Positions 10,222-18,581 of a stretch of DNA of 46,289 bases are shown in pieces. The position numbers were made by a program, and so were the translations under genes. The notes beneath the pieces were generated by a model that was not told where the DNA came from, did not search any database, and saw only the letters and a list, made by a program, of their open reading frames with translations. The DNA lies in the NCBI GenBank assembly GCA_030039005.1, contig JASHQT010000469.1:1-46289 (forward strand). Direction: 5' to 3'. The stretch comes from Bryobacteraceae bacterium (GTDB taxonomy: Bacteria > Acidobacteriota > Terriglobia > Bryobacterales > Bryobacteraceae). Position 1 is the first letter of the stretch. Each line of letters begins with the position of its first letter.

Positions 10222-11831
10222 GCCTCTTCCTGGATCGTTTTCAAGTGGTCCGGCCCCCGAAAACTCTCGGCGTAGATTTTGTAGACGTCTTCCGTGCCTG
10301 AAGGCCGGGCAGCGAACCAGCCGTGTTCGGCGATCACTTTGACGCCCCCGATGGGTCTGCCGTCGCCCGGCGCAGCCGTGAGAATCTTCTGAATCTTCTC
10401 GCCCGCGAGCTCGGTGACCGTGATGTCCTCGGCCGAAAGTTTGGCGAGCGCGGCGCGTTCGCGCGCATCAGCGGGCGCGTCAATTCGCTCGTAAGACGAC
10501 ACGCCGAATTCGCGCTCGAACGCTTGATAAATTTCGCCAGGATCGCGGCCTACGCGCGCGGTGATCTCGGCCGCCAGCAAGACCGCGATCAAGCCGTCTT
10601 TATCGGTGGTCCACACCGAACCGTCGCGGCAGAGAAACGAGGATCCCGCGCTTTCCTCGCCGCCAAAGCCGAGCGATCCCGAGAGCAGCCCTTCCACGAA
10701 CCATTTGAATCCCACCGGAACTTCGTAGACTTTGCGGCCGAGCTTCGCGGCCACGCGGTCGATCATGCTGCTCGAAACGACGGTTTTGCCCACGGCCGCG
10801 TCTTTGGGCCAGTGGGAGCGATTGCCGAAAAGATAATGCACGCAAACCGCGAGGTAGTGATTCGGCGAGAGCAGGCCAGAGCTGCGGGTGACAACGCCGT
10901 GCCGGTCGGCATCGGTGTCGCAGGCGAACGCGACGTCGAACTTGTCCTTTAGCCCGATCAAGCGCTGCATGGCGTAGGGCGACGACGGATCCATGCGAAT
11001 GCGGCCATCCCAATCGAGCGTCATGAAGCGGAAGGTGGGATCTACCGTCTCGTTGACCACGGTCAGATTCAAGCCGTAACGTTCAGCGATCGGCTTCCAG
11101 TAATGCACGCTCGCGCCGCCCAGCGGATCGACGCCCAGGTTCAATTTCGCCGCGCGGATCACGTCGAAATCGATCACCTTGCTCAGGTCCGCTACATATT
11201 CGGTCATGTAGTCGTGCTCCGAGGTGGTATTGGCGCGTAGCGCTTGATCCGAAGGAATACGTTTCACGCCGTGGAGGCCATTTTCAATCAGTTCATTGGC
11301 GCGCTTTTGGATGAAACCGGTGATATCTTCCGAAGCCGGGCCGCCGTGCGGAGGATCGTACTTGAAGCCGCCGTCTTCAGGCGGATTGTGCGAAGGAGTG
11401 ACCACGATGCCGTCGGCCAATCCGGTTTTCCGGCCGCGGTTAAAATTCAAAACGGCGCGCGACACCGTGGGAGTGGGCGTGAATTCGCCATGCGGCGCGA
11501 TGCGCACCTGGACCCCGTTGGCGGCCAGCACTTCGAGCGCCGACGAGAGCGCGGGTTGGGAAAGCGGATGCGTGTCGATGCCGAGGAACAGCGGCCCGTC
11601 GATTCCCTGGCTCCGGCGATATTCGCAAATGGCCTGGCTAATCGCCAGGATGTGCCACTCGTTGAATGCAGTATGAAAAGACGATCCGCGGTGGCCCGAG
11701 GTGCCAAACGAGACGCGCTGGGCGGGAATTTTCGGATCAGGGCGCTGCGTGAAATAGGCGTCCACTAAACGGCTGACGTCGACCAGATCGGATGCTTGCG
11801 CGGGTTGTCCCGCGCGCGCGTGAATTGCCAT
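10161..11831 (-). CDS. pgm: phosphoglucomutase (alpha-D-glucose phosphate-specific)
   Basis: Interconverts glucose 1-phosphate and glucose 6-phosphate, the step that joins glycogen and trehalose metabolism to glycolysis. The 556-residue product has all four domains of the alpha-phosphohexomutase family. The phosphoserine loop is [12 protein letters not shown] with the active serine at 147; the Mg loop is DTDADRHG at 305-312; the sugar-specificity loop is GGEESAGSS at 390-398; the phosphate-binding loop [16 protein letters not shown] is near the C-terminus. The start ATG is preceded by AGGAG at 11838-11842, about six bases away. Similarity throughout is to the bacterial Pgm group that uses glucose rather than mannose or glucosamine. 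The 3' end overlaps the HAD gene by 61 bases. The treS-treY-treZ cluster starts about 5 kb away on the same strand. Confidence 0.96.
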   Translation of the reverse strand: MAIHARAGQPAQASDLVDVSRLVDAYFTQRPDPKIPAQRVSFGTSGHRGSSFHTAFNEWHILAISQAICEYRRSQGIDGPLFLGIDTHPLSQPALSSALEVLAANGVQVRIAPHGEFTPTPTVSRAVLNFNRGRKTGLADGIVVTPSHNPPEDGGFKYDPPHGGPASEDITGFIQKRANELIENGLHGVKRIPSDQALRANTTSEHDYMTEYVADLSKVIDFDVIRAAKLNLGVDPLGGASVHYWKPIAERYGLNLTVVNETVDPTFRFMTLDWDGRIRMDPSSPYAMQRLIGLKDKFDVAFACDTDADRHGVVTRSSGLLSPNHYLAVCVHYLFGNRSHWPKDAAVGKTVVSSSMIDRVAAKLGRKVYEVPVGFKWFVEGLLSGSLGFGGEESAGSSFLCRDGSVWTTDKDGLIAVLLAAEITARVGRDPGEIYQAFEREFGVSSYERIDAPADARERAALAKLSAEDITVTELAGEKIQKILTAAPGDGRPIGGVKVIAEHGWFAARPSGTEDVYKIYAESFRGPDHLKTIQEEAQAMVSAVLGAGAAPKLSAV

Positions 11832-11881
11832 GGTGCGCTCCTCTCATCCAGGGTACACACACCCTGTCTGATTAGAGGGCG

Positions 11882-12994
11882 CTAGTGGCCGTTTGGTAAC
11901 GCTCCATTCTGTTCCACGACGGTTTCGACGGCGTCACGCACGGCGTCCTTCACGGCTTCCTTGACGGCGTCTTTCACACTCTCTTCGACGACTGCGGGGT
12001 CCAGGTCCATATCGAGCGTGTCACCGACGAATTCGCGGACCAGGACGCGCAACACGGGCGTCACCGGCGGCAACTCCTTCGCCACTACTTTGGCCAGCTT
12101 CTTCGCGACCCTGTCGGCCGGGTCAGCCTGCTGCCGCGGCTCCTCCCGCATCCGGCGCTCGATGGCTTCCCAATCGTCCTCAAACAGCTTGCCGAGCTTG
12201 GCGACGATCTTCCGATCGCGAAAAATGACACCGACCTCACGCCGCGCGCCGAGTTCCAGCTCCCGCAGACTCTGACTGCCGATGAACGCTTGTTTACCGT
12301 CGCGGAGGATGGTGCGGGTATGCAGGCGCATGGTGGAAAGCTTGTGCACAGCAAGCTTCAGATTCGAACGCGTGACGCGGCCGATCACGCGGATCTCGAC
12401 CCCGCCTTGCGCGCGCGCATCGAGGATTTTCAACATGCTCGGGTCGCTGATTTCCGGATCGTAAATCAGCAATTCTTTCTTGGCGCCCTGCAGGAACCCC
12501 GCCAGTTGCTTGCGGGCGTTCAAGGGACTCACGACGAAAGCCGCATGGCCAGGAACATACGGCTGGCGCTTGAAATCGGCCTCAAACAGCTTTACTGCTT
12601 CGTTCACGAGCTTGCGATTACGCGTCACCAGGCCGAGGCAGCGGCTGTGATCGATGTCCAGGTAGGTGTAATTAAAGGACAGCAGAAAAAGCTCGCGCCG
12701 GTCGATGATCAGAAATTTTCCGTGGTACCGCGCGAGGTCGTCTGACGTACGCGCGACAGTGATACCGGCATCTAACAGACGCATTTCCAGCTTTCGCAGG
12801 TTTTTTTCTCCCCCGCGATTGGTATAGGCGATCAAGGCATGCACGAAGATGCCGCGCGCGGCGGCGTTGGCCAGCGCTTTCTCGATTTCACTGCGATCGA
12901 AGCGGAAAATAACGATCTCAATGCGGCTTTTGGCGCCGTTAATAGCGTCGAGCAGCGGTTTCACGCCGTCGCCTGGCTGCACTAGAAGTTTCAC
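11882..12994 (-). CDS. phospholipase D-like (cardiolipin synthase-type) protein
   Basis: A protein with two phospholipase D half-domains. The first HKD motif is complete (YHGKFLIIDRRELFLLSFN). In the second, LHTRTILRDGKQAFIGSQSL, arginine takes the place of lysine. Cardiolipin synthases, phospholipases and some nucleases share this fold, and the Lys-to-Arg change makes the activity uncertain. I see no transmembrane helices. The last 50 residues form a repeated amphipathic helix (VKDAVKEAVKDAVRDAV) that could bind membrane or pack as a coiled coil. I start at GTG 12994, because AAGGAG at 13000-13005 sits five bases upstream; an in-frame ATG at 13024 has no comparable site. It is divergent from the exported protein at 13079, with 84 bases between. 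Confidence 0.82.
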   Translation of the reverse strand: MKLLVQPGDGVKPLLDAINGAKSRIEIVIFRFDRSEIEKALANAAARGIFVHALIAYTNRGGEKNLRKLEMRLLDAGITVARTSDDLARYHGKFLIIDRRELFLLSFNYTYLDIDHSRCLGLVTRNRKLVNEAVKLFEADFKRQPYVPGHAAFVVSPLNARKQLAGFLQGAKKELLIYDPEISDPSMLKILDARAQGGVEIRVIGRVTRSNLKLAVHKLSTMRLHTRTILRDGKQAFIGSQSLRELELGARREVGVIFRDRKIVAKLGKLFEDDWEAIERRMREEPRQQADPADRVAKKLAKVVAKELPPVTPVLRVLVREFVGDTLDMDLDPAVVEESVKDAVKEAVKDAVRDAVETVVEQNGALPNGH

Positions 12995-12999
12995 AGCGA

Positions 13000-13005
13000 C
13001 TCCTT
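13000..13005 (-). promoter_or_regulatory. ribosome binding site deciding the PLD-like start
   Basis: On the minus strand AAGGAG is followed by TCGCT and then GTG at 12994. This favours the GTG over the upstream in-frame ATG at 13024. Confidence 0.6.
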
Positions 13006-13063
13006 GGACCTGTTCACATACCACCTGGCATCACTGTTGCTTACAACAAGACGAGGGCCATTC

Positions 13064-13070
13064 GGGAGGT
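13064..13070 (+). promoter_or_regulatory. ribosome binding site deciding the start at 13079
   Basis: GGGAGGT lies eight bases before the ATG at 13079. It supports that start and the signal peptide behind it, against the longer open frame from 13004. Confidence 0.65.
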
Positions 13071-13078
13071 TACGGCGT

Positions 13079-14107
13079 ATGCGTATCAGGGGAAACAGAC
13101 TTGCCGCGATTGGGGTGTTGGCGGTTGCGGGCGCTTGCTCGCTCGCCAACGCGCAAAAAGGTTACATCAGCGTGGGCGCGCTAGGAGAAATTACACGCCC
13201 AGACATCGGCGAGCTGTGGCGGCAGCCGGACATTCCAGCGGAGAATTTGTTCTATGGCGTGGGCGGCCAGGAGCATCAGCCGCGTGGGCCGTTCACCTTC
13301 CTGAAGGAAGACATGGAGGGAACCAATCCCAAGTTCGACGTGCGTGACGCCGATGGCGTGAAGTGGAAAGTCAAGATGGGCGCCGAGGCTCAGCCGGAAA
13401 CGGCGGCAAGCAGATTTGTTTGGGCCGTGGGTTACCACGCCGATGAGGATTATTTCGTTCCCGAACTGCAGGTGGAGGGCCTCAAGCATCTTCATCGCGG
13501 CCAGGACCGCGTGGAGCAAGGCGGCATCGTGCGCAACGTGCGGCTGAAGCGCGAGAAGGGCGAGAAAAAAGTCGGCGGTTGGAACTGGCGAGATAACCGG
13601 TTTTCGGGCACGCAGGAGATGGACGGACTGCGAGTGATGATGGCGCTGGTTGACAACTGGGACCTCAAAAACGAAAACAACGCGGTGCGCGATCTGAAAC
13701 AAAAGGGCGGCGCTAGGGAGCAGGAGTTCCTGGTCAGCGACCTTGGCGCGAGCTTCGGCACAACCGGCCGCAAAATCTCCCATGAAGCCTCGAAAGGCAA
13801 CCTGGAAGCGTACAAGAGAGCCAGCTTCATAACGGACGTTCAGCCGCAGACTGTCAGCTTCGCCGTGCCCAGCCGTCCGGAGCTGCTGACGATCTTCGAC
13901 GCTCCGGAATATGTCAGCCGCGTCGATATGGAGTGGATTGGAAAAGATATTCCGATCGAACACGTGCGGTGGATCGCGGGTCTGCTCAGCCAGCTTTCGG
14001 ACCAGCAGATTCGCGACGCTTTTCGCGCCGCCGGATATCTGGGGCCGGAGCTGGACGGATTCACTTTCACGATGGAGCACCGGATCGCCGAGTTGAAAAA
14101 ATTGTAG
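13079..14107 (+). CDS. exported protein with protein-kinase-like motifs
   Basis: No named family is recognised. The 342-residue product begins with a signal peptide (MRIRGNRLAAIGVLAVAGACSLANA, cut after residue 25), so it should act outside the cytoplasm. Three features recall atypical kinases: a lysine-rich strand followed by glutamates (KWKVKMGAEAQPE, 95-107), a segment LVDNWDLKNENN at 190-201 laid out like a catalytic loop (Asp, Lys, then Asn), and VSDLGASFG at 219-227, reminiscent of the metal-binding DFG region and of DxGxSFG in lipid kinases. Order and spacing fit a kinase fold, but this is pattern reading, not a family match. A GGGAGGT ribosome site fixes the ATG at 13079; a longer frame from 13004 would place the signal peptide internally. 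It is divergent from the PLD-like gene and ends nine bases before the convergent ABC exporter. Confidence 0.72.
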   Translation: MRIRGNRLAAIGVLAVAGACSLANAQKGYISVGALGEITRPDIGELWRQPDIPAENLFYGVGGQEHQPRGPFTFLKEDMEGTNPKFDVRDADGVKWKVKMGAEAQPETAASRFVWAVGYHADEDYFVPELQVEGLKHLHRGQDRVEQGGIVRNVRLKREKGEKKVGGWNWRDNRFSGTQEMDGLRVMMALVDNWDLKNENNAVRDLKQKGGAREQEFLVSDLGASFGTTGRKISHEASKGNLEAYKRASFITDVQPQTVSFAVPSRPELLTIFDAPEYVSRVDMEWIGKDIPIEHVRWIAGLLSQLSDQQIRDAFRAAGYLGPELDGFTFTMEHRIAELKKL

Positions 14108-14116
14108 TCCGCTTGC

Positions 14117-15940
14117 TCACGCGCGCGGCTCGGCCATTTGAGGTTCTTCGGCGAATTGGATGGCGTGGAGCTGCGAATAGAGCCCGTCGGTGAGCAGCAG
14201 TTCGTCATGAGTGCCGCGCTCCACAATCTGCCCTGCCTGCACGACGAAAATGCAGTTTGCCCGGCGGATGGTGGCCAGCCGGTGAGCGATGACGATGCAA
14301 GTCTTGCCTTCCATCATGCGGTCCAGCGCTTCGAAAACCAGTTTCTCGGCCGCCGCGTCCAGGCCCGAACTGGGTTCGTCGAGAATCAAGATCGGGGTGT
14401 CGCGGATAATGGCGCGGGCGATGGCGATGCGCTGCCGCTGGCCGCCGGAAAGCGTGATGCCACGTTCGCCGAGGATAGTGTTGTACCCGTCGGGAAGTCT
14501 CTCGATGAATTCGTGCGCGTTCGCCAAATCGGCCGCGCGCAGGATCTCATAGCGCGTGGCTTCGGGCTTCCCGTAGGCGATGTTGTTCCAGATGGGCCCG
14601 TGAAACAGCACCGTCTCCTGGAGCACGAAACTGATCTGCTGGCGCAGCGACTTCTGCTGGAAGCGCCGCACATCCACGCCGTCGATTTGCACCACGCCCG
14701 AGGTGGGATCGTAGAAGCGGGGGATCAGGCTAATGATGGTGCTTTTGCCCGCTCCCGTGGGACCCACCAGCGCGGCCACCTGCCCCGGCTCGATGCGAAG
14801 GCTGACGTCCTTCAGGACCATGGTGGCCGGCTCATACCCGAAATCCACCTTGTCAAAATCGATGGCGCCGCGGAACACGGGGGCGCGCCGCGCGCCGAGA
14901 ATGTCCCGGATCTCATTGTCGGTGTCGAGAATCTCGCGGATGCGCTCATAGCCCACCACCGCTTTCGAGTACGCGTCGGTCATCTTCGAAAGCTGCTGCA
15001 TGGGCTTGTACATCTTGCCCAGGTAGAAGATGAAGACCACCAGGGATCCGGCCGAGAGCGCGCCCGTCAGCACCATGCGCGCGCCGAACCACAGCACCAG
15101 GCAGGTTCCGACTGCCACGATGACCTCCACCAGCGGCGCGAGCTTGGCCTTGAGCGATCGGGCGCGCAGCCCGATTTCGACGCCCTCCAGGCTCTCTTCT
15201 TCCAGTCGCCTCTGCTCATAATCCTCGCGGGCGAAAGCCTTGACCACGTGGATGGAGGAAAGCACCTCCTGCATCACGGAGACAATCTCGCCTTCTTTTT
15301 TGCGGACTTCACGCGCGGCCTTCTTGATGCGGCGGGTGTAGGAGAAAACGACCAGGAACAGAAACGGCGCCACCGAAAGCGCGATGAGAGTGAATTGCCA
15401 GTTAAGGTAGAGCATCACGCCCAGCATGCCCACCAGGGTGATGCAGTTGATCATGGAGTCCAGCAGGCCGGAGACGATGAAGCTCTGAATGGCGTCGATA
15501 TCGCCGGTGACGCGGCTGATCAGGTCGCCGGTCTGCTTGTGATCGTGGTAGGCGAGGGAAAGGCGCTGAATGTGCGAATACAGCGTGCGCCGCAGATCGT
15601 GCGTCACCCATTGGCCGACGCTGGTGGTCACGTATTTTTCCACGTACGAGCAGGACGCGCCCACTAGCGCGATCACCAGCACCGCGATCGCGGCAAAGTT
15701 CAGCGCGCTGAACTTGTCGTGCCCGAAGGTGGAAAAAATCCAGTGGTTCAGCCAGCCTTGCGCGGGTTTCGATTTGAGGACATTGTCGAGGACAACCTTC
15801 AGGGGCCAGGGTTCGAGCAGATTGGCGACGCCCTCGCCGAGCACACCGAGAAGTCCCACCGCCAGCAGCTTGTAGTGCGGCCGGAGCAGGCTGGTGATCT
15901 TGAAACGCTTGGAATCGCGACTGTTTTTACCCACGTCCAC
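14117..15940 (-). CDS. ABC exporter, fused membrane and ATPase domains (MsbA/lipid-drug type)
   Basis: A 607-residue half-transporter that should dimerise in the inner membrane. The N-terminal 330 residues carry six predicted transmembrane helices; the characteristic cytoplasmic loop appears as HDHKQTGDLISRVTGDIDAI. The nucleotide-binding domain has Walker A GPTGAGKST, Q-loop FVLQET, signature LSGGQRQRIAIARA, Walker B ILILDEPSSGLD, and the switch histidine in IVIAHRLATI. The D-loop reads SSGLD rather than the usual TSALD. The family includes MsbA-like lipid flippases and multidrug exporters, and the sequence does not decide between them. The gene stands alone between two oppositely oriented genes and faces the glycine-zipper gene across a 261-base divergent region. 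Confidence 0.93.
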   Translation of the reverse strand: MDVGKNSRDSKRFKITSLLRPHYKLLAVGLLGVLGEGVANLLEPWPLKVVLDNVLKSKPAQGWLNHWIFSTFGHDKFSALNFAAIAVLVIALVGASCSYVEKYVTTSVGQWVTHDLRRTLYSHIQRLSLAYHDHKQTGDLISRVTGDIDAIQSFIVSGLLDSMINCITLVGMLGVMLYLNWQFTLIALSVAPFLFLVVFSYTRRIKKAAREVRKKEGEIVSVMQEVLSSIHVVKAFAREDYEQRRLEEESLEGVEIGLRARSLKAKLAPLVEVIVAVGTCLVLWFGARMVLTGALSAGSLVVFIFYLGKMYKPMQQLSKMTDAYSKAVVGYERIREILDTDNEIRDILGARRAPVFRGAIDFDKVDFGYEPATMVLKDVSLRIEPGQVAALVGPTGAGKSTIISLIPRFYDPTSGVVQIDGVDVRRFQQKSLRQQISFVLQETVLFHGPIWNNIAYGKPEATRYEILRAADLANAHEFIERLPDGYNTILGERGITLSGGQRQRIAIARAIIRDTPILILDEPSSGLDAAAEKLVFEALDRMMEGKTCIVIAHRLATIRRANCIFVVQAGQIVERGTHDELLLTDGLYSQLHAIQFAEEPQMAEPRA

Positions 15941-16097
15941 TGAGTTAGACGCGCGGCGCGCGGCGGAATTATCCCGACGTTCGTGAAACCGTGAGAAAGT
16001 GGAAAAATTTCCCCGATCGCGCGTCCAATGAGGAACTTTCTATATGGCGCGGCGTAGCATCCCGGTGGGTTTACGTCGCGGCCATTGGGTTGCACGG

Positions 16098-16103
16098 AAG
16101 GAG
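16098..16103 (+). promoter_or_regulatory. second ribosome-binding-like site in the leader of the glycine-zipper gene
   Basis: AAGGAG is followed five bases later by GTG at 16109, which is in frame with the gene starting at 16202. It sits in the loop of an imperfect hairpin, GTTGCACG with CGTGGCAAC. It could drive a 31-residue N-terminal extension or simply be part of a structured leader. Confidence 0.35.
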
Positions 16104-16201
16104 ATAGCGTGGCAACGTGCGCCGGGAACCCAAGTCCCTGGTGGGAAGGCTATGGTGTCGGTGCACAAACAAACCTCCCCTGGGGACACAAGGAGTCGGT
16201 C

Positions 16202-16777
16202 ATGTCGGCGAAGAACAAAGCGGTATTTGGCATTTATGTGAGCCAGTTGGACGCGGAAAATGCGGTGAGCGGACTGAAGCTGGCGGGGTTTCGGAGCACG
16301 GATATCTCGATCCTGTTTCCCGATAACGCGGGGACCAAGGATCTGGCGGTGCTGCGCAGCACCAAAGCTCCGGAAGGCACGGCCGCGGGCGCGGGAAGCG
16401 GCGCGGTAGTGGGCGGAGTTCTGGGGTGGCTGGCCGGAGTGGGGATGCTGGCAATCCCCGGCCTGGGAATGTTTGTGGCCGCCGGACCGATCATGGCCAT
16501 GCTGAGCGGCATCGGAGTAGGCGGCGTGCTGGGCGGCATCGCCGGCGCGCTGGCCGGGCTAGGGACCCCGGAATACGAAGCCAGGCGGTATGAAGGTCGC
16601 ATTCGCAAAGGCGGCATTCTGCTGTCGGTGCATTGCGACGACCGCGAGTGGGCGAAGACCGCGCGCGAGATTCTGGTCCAGACCGGCGCCGAAGACGTTT
16701 CGGCTACCAGTGAAGCGAAGGCCGATTTCGCCACCAGCGACCGGCCGCGGCCGAGGACCATACCCAGCAAAGTGTAG
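16202..16777 (+). CDS. glycine-zipper membrane protein, possible stress protein
   Basis: A 191-residue protein. Residues 1-55 form an alpha/beta N-terminal domain (KAVFGIYVSQLDAENAVSGL, then GFRSTDISILFPD) that resembles the DUF3341/general-stress-17M type. Residues 58-125 are a Gly/Ala-rich stretch with GxxxG spacing (GSGAVVGGVLGWLAGVG and GIGVGGVLGGIAGALAG), a double glycine zipper likely to enter membranes. The C-terminal part returns to GGILLSVHCDDREWAKTAREILVQTGAEDVS and a charged tail. I start at ATG 16202, six bases after AGGAG at 16191-16195, because the conserved fold begins there. A GTG at 16109 with a good ribosome site is in frame but would add a Trp/Gly-rich stretch that does not look like folded protein. 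The gene converges with treZ 16 bases away. Confidence 0.78.
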   Translation: MSAKNKAVFGIYVSQLDAENAVSGLKLAGFRSTDISILFPDNAGTKDLAVLRSTKAPEGTAAGAGSGAVVGGVLGWLAGVGMLAIPGLGMFVAAGPIMAMLSGIGVGGVLGGIAGALAGLGTPEYEARRYEGRIRKGGILLSVHCDDREWAKTAREILVQTGAEDVSATSEAKADFATSDRPRPRTIPSKV

Positions 16778-16793
16778 CGCTGGCTTTTGGCTG

Positions 16794-18581
16794 TTAGCTA
16801 CTGGCGAAATAGAGCGAGGCGCTGCAAGGAGCGGCGGTTCCCGAACCCACCGGCGTGGTGGAGAGCGCGAGTCGCCACGCACCACTGAGATTCAGTGCCA
16901 CCTGATCGCTCGAAAAATTGCAAAATAGCAGCGCGCGCGAGCCTGCGGGATCCGTTCTCTCCATACGCAGCCAGCGCGCGGCTTCGTCGATTTCCACGCG
17001 GGTGAGGTCCTTGCGCCCGTTGTGGAGGCAGGGCCATTCTTTACGGATTCGCAGAAGCGCGCGATACAGATCGTAAATGGCGCGGTGCTTGGAATCGTCC
17101 AGCAGATCCCAACTCAGCTTGGACCGATCGAACGCTTCCTGGGACTGCGGATCCACAAAGGCGGCCGGTTCGGTGAATTCTTCAAACTCTTTCCAGCGGC
17201 CTTCGGTCACCGCTCGCGCGAGCGCCGCATCGCCATGGCTGGTGAAGTAGAAGAACGGATTGGTTTCGGCAAACTCCTCACCCATGAACAGCAAGGGCAG
17301 GCAGGGGGAACAGATCAGCAGCATCACGGCAATCTTGCACTGCTCGATGGACATCAGGTGCGACCAGCGGGCGCCCTGGCTGGTGTTCGCGACCTGATCG
17401 TGATTCTGCAGGAATGCGACGAAGCGATCGCCCCCCAGCTCGCGCGAGGAGCTTCCAAAATGACGGCGTCGAAAGGCGGAATAACAGCCGTCGTAAACGA
17501 ATCCTTGGGTGATCGCCTTGCGGATGTGCTGGAGCTCGCCGAAGCCGGCGAGGTAGGAGCGGTTCGCGCCGGTGAGGTAACTCCGGACCGAGTGATGGAA
17601 TTCGTCCAACCATTGGGCGTCCAGGGCATGCCCGCCGGCCGAGCGCGGCTGGAGCAGGCGAACGTCGTTCAGGTCGCTTTCGGCGATGATCCACGCCTGG
17701 CGCCCCAGTTTGGCCGCCTGTGCATGAAAGCAATCGCGCAGCTCGGCTAAAATATGGCGCGCGTTGAAATCGAAGATGCCGTGGATGGCGTCCAGGCGCA
17801 GCGCGTCGACGTGATATTCGGTCAGCCAGTACAGGGCATTGCCGATCACAAAGCGGCGGACACCGTCGCTGAAGGGCCCGTCGTAGTTGATCGCGCGGCC
17901 CCACGGCGTCCAGTATTGATCGGTGAAATAGGGGGCGAATTCAGCCAGATAGTTGCCCTCCGGGCCGGCGTGATTGTAAACCACATCCAGGACCACGGCC
18001 AGGCCCTCACGGTGGCACGCATCCACAAACCGCTTTAGCCCTTGCGGCCCTCCGTAGGCCGAGTGCGGCGCGAAAAGATCCACCTGATCGTAGCCCCAGT
18101 TGCGCGCGCCCACGAACTCACCCACCGGCATGAGCTCCACGGCGGTGATTCCCAGATCCTTCAAGTGTCCCAGCTTCGAGATCGCAGCAGCGAAGGTGCC
18201 TGCGGAAGTGAAGGTGCCGATGTGCAGCTCATAGAAGACGTAATCGGAGAGCGGAATTCCCTTCCAATTTTGGTCGCTCCAACGGAAGCCATTCGCATCG
18301 ACGACTTCAGACGGGCCGTGGACGCCGTAAGGCTGCGAACGCGAGACCGGATCCGGGCGGACGCGGCCATCGCTGAAGATGAAGGAATACAGGTCACCGG
18401 GACGGGCGTCGCGAACGATCAACTCAAAATCTTCGCCCATTCGCGTCATCGCAGCCGGCGCGCGCTGCCCTAGCTGAATCGCGAGGTTTGCCGCCTCCGG
18501 CGCCCAGACGCGAAACTGCACGCCGCCGTCCGGGAGCGGGGTTGCACCGTACTCGAAGCGCCGCAGCGCGGTTCCTTGCAT
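16794..18581 (-). CDS. treZ: malto-oligosyltrehalose trehalohydrolase
   Basis: Releases free trehalose from malto-oligosyltrehalose, the second step of the TreY-TreZ route from glycogen-type glucans. The 595-residue GH13 enzyme begins with an N-terminal CBM48-like domain (FRVWAPEAANLAIQLG). The barrel motifs follow: the region I-like VVLDVVYNHAGPEGNY, the nucleophile region VDALRLDAIHGI, the acid/base region WIIAESDLND, and AFLQNHDQVANT with the third acidic residue. The ATG at 18581 overlaps the treY stop by one base (TGATG), a sign of translational coupling; the open frame continues upstream but that part lies inside treY. It is last in the treS-treY-treZ group. Confidence 0.95.
   Translation of the reverse strand: MQGTALRRFEYGATPLPDGGVQFRVWAPEAANLAIQLGQRAPAAMTRMGEDFELIVRDARPGDLYSFIFSDGRVRPDPVSRSQPYGVHGPSEVVDANGFRWSDQNWKGIPLSDYVFYELHIGTFTSAGTFAAAISKLGHLKDLGITAVELMPVGEFVGARNWGYDQVDLFAPHSAYGGPQGLKRFVDACHREGLAVVLDVVYNHAGPEGNYLAEFAPYFTDQYWTPWGRAINYDGPFSDGVRRFVIGNALYWLTEYHVDALRLDAIHGIFDFNARHILAELRDCFHAQAAKLGRQAWIIAESDLNDVRLLQPRSAGGHALDAQWLDEFHHSVRSYLTGANRSYLAGFGELQHIRKAITQGFVYDGCYSAFRRRHFGSSSRELGGDRFVAFLQNHDQVANTSQGARWSHLMSIEQCKIAVMLLICSPCLPLLFMGEEFAETNPFFYFTSHGDAALARAVTEGRWKEFEEFTEPAAFVDPQSQEAFDRSKLSWDLLDDSKHRAIYDLYRALLRIRKEWPCLHNGRKDLTRVEIDEAARWLRMERTDPAGSRALLFCNFSSDQVALNLSGAWRLALSTTPVGSGTAAPCSASLYFASS

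Noticed and set aside
14138..15667. 509-residue plus-strand open frame
   Set aside because: It lies antisense to the ABC exporter, which has all catalytic motifs. The translation is His/Asp/Gly-rich with no recognisable domain; long antisense frames are common at this GC content.
16020..16201. Known riboswitch upstream of the glycine-zipper gene
   Set aside because: Stems and conserved-looking stretches were compared by eye with cyclic di-GMP, cobalamin and cyclic di-AMP motifs; none fits.
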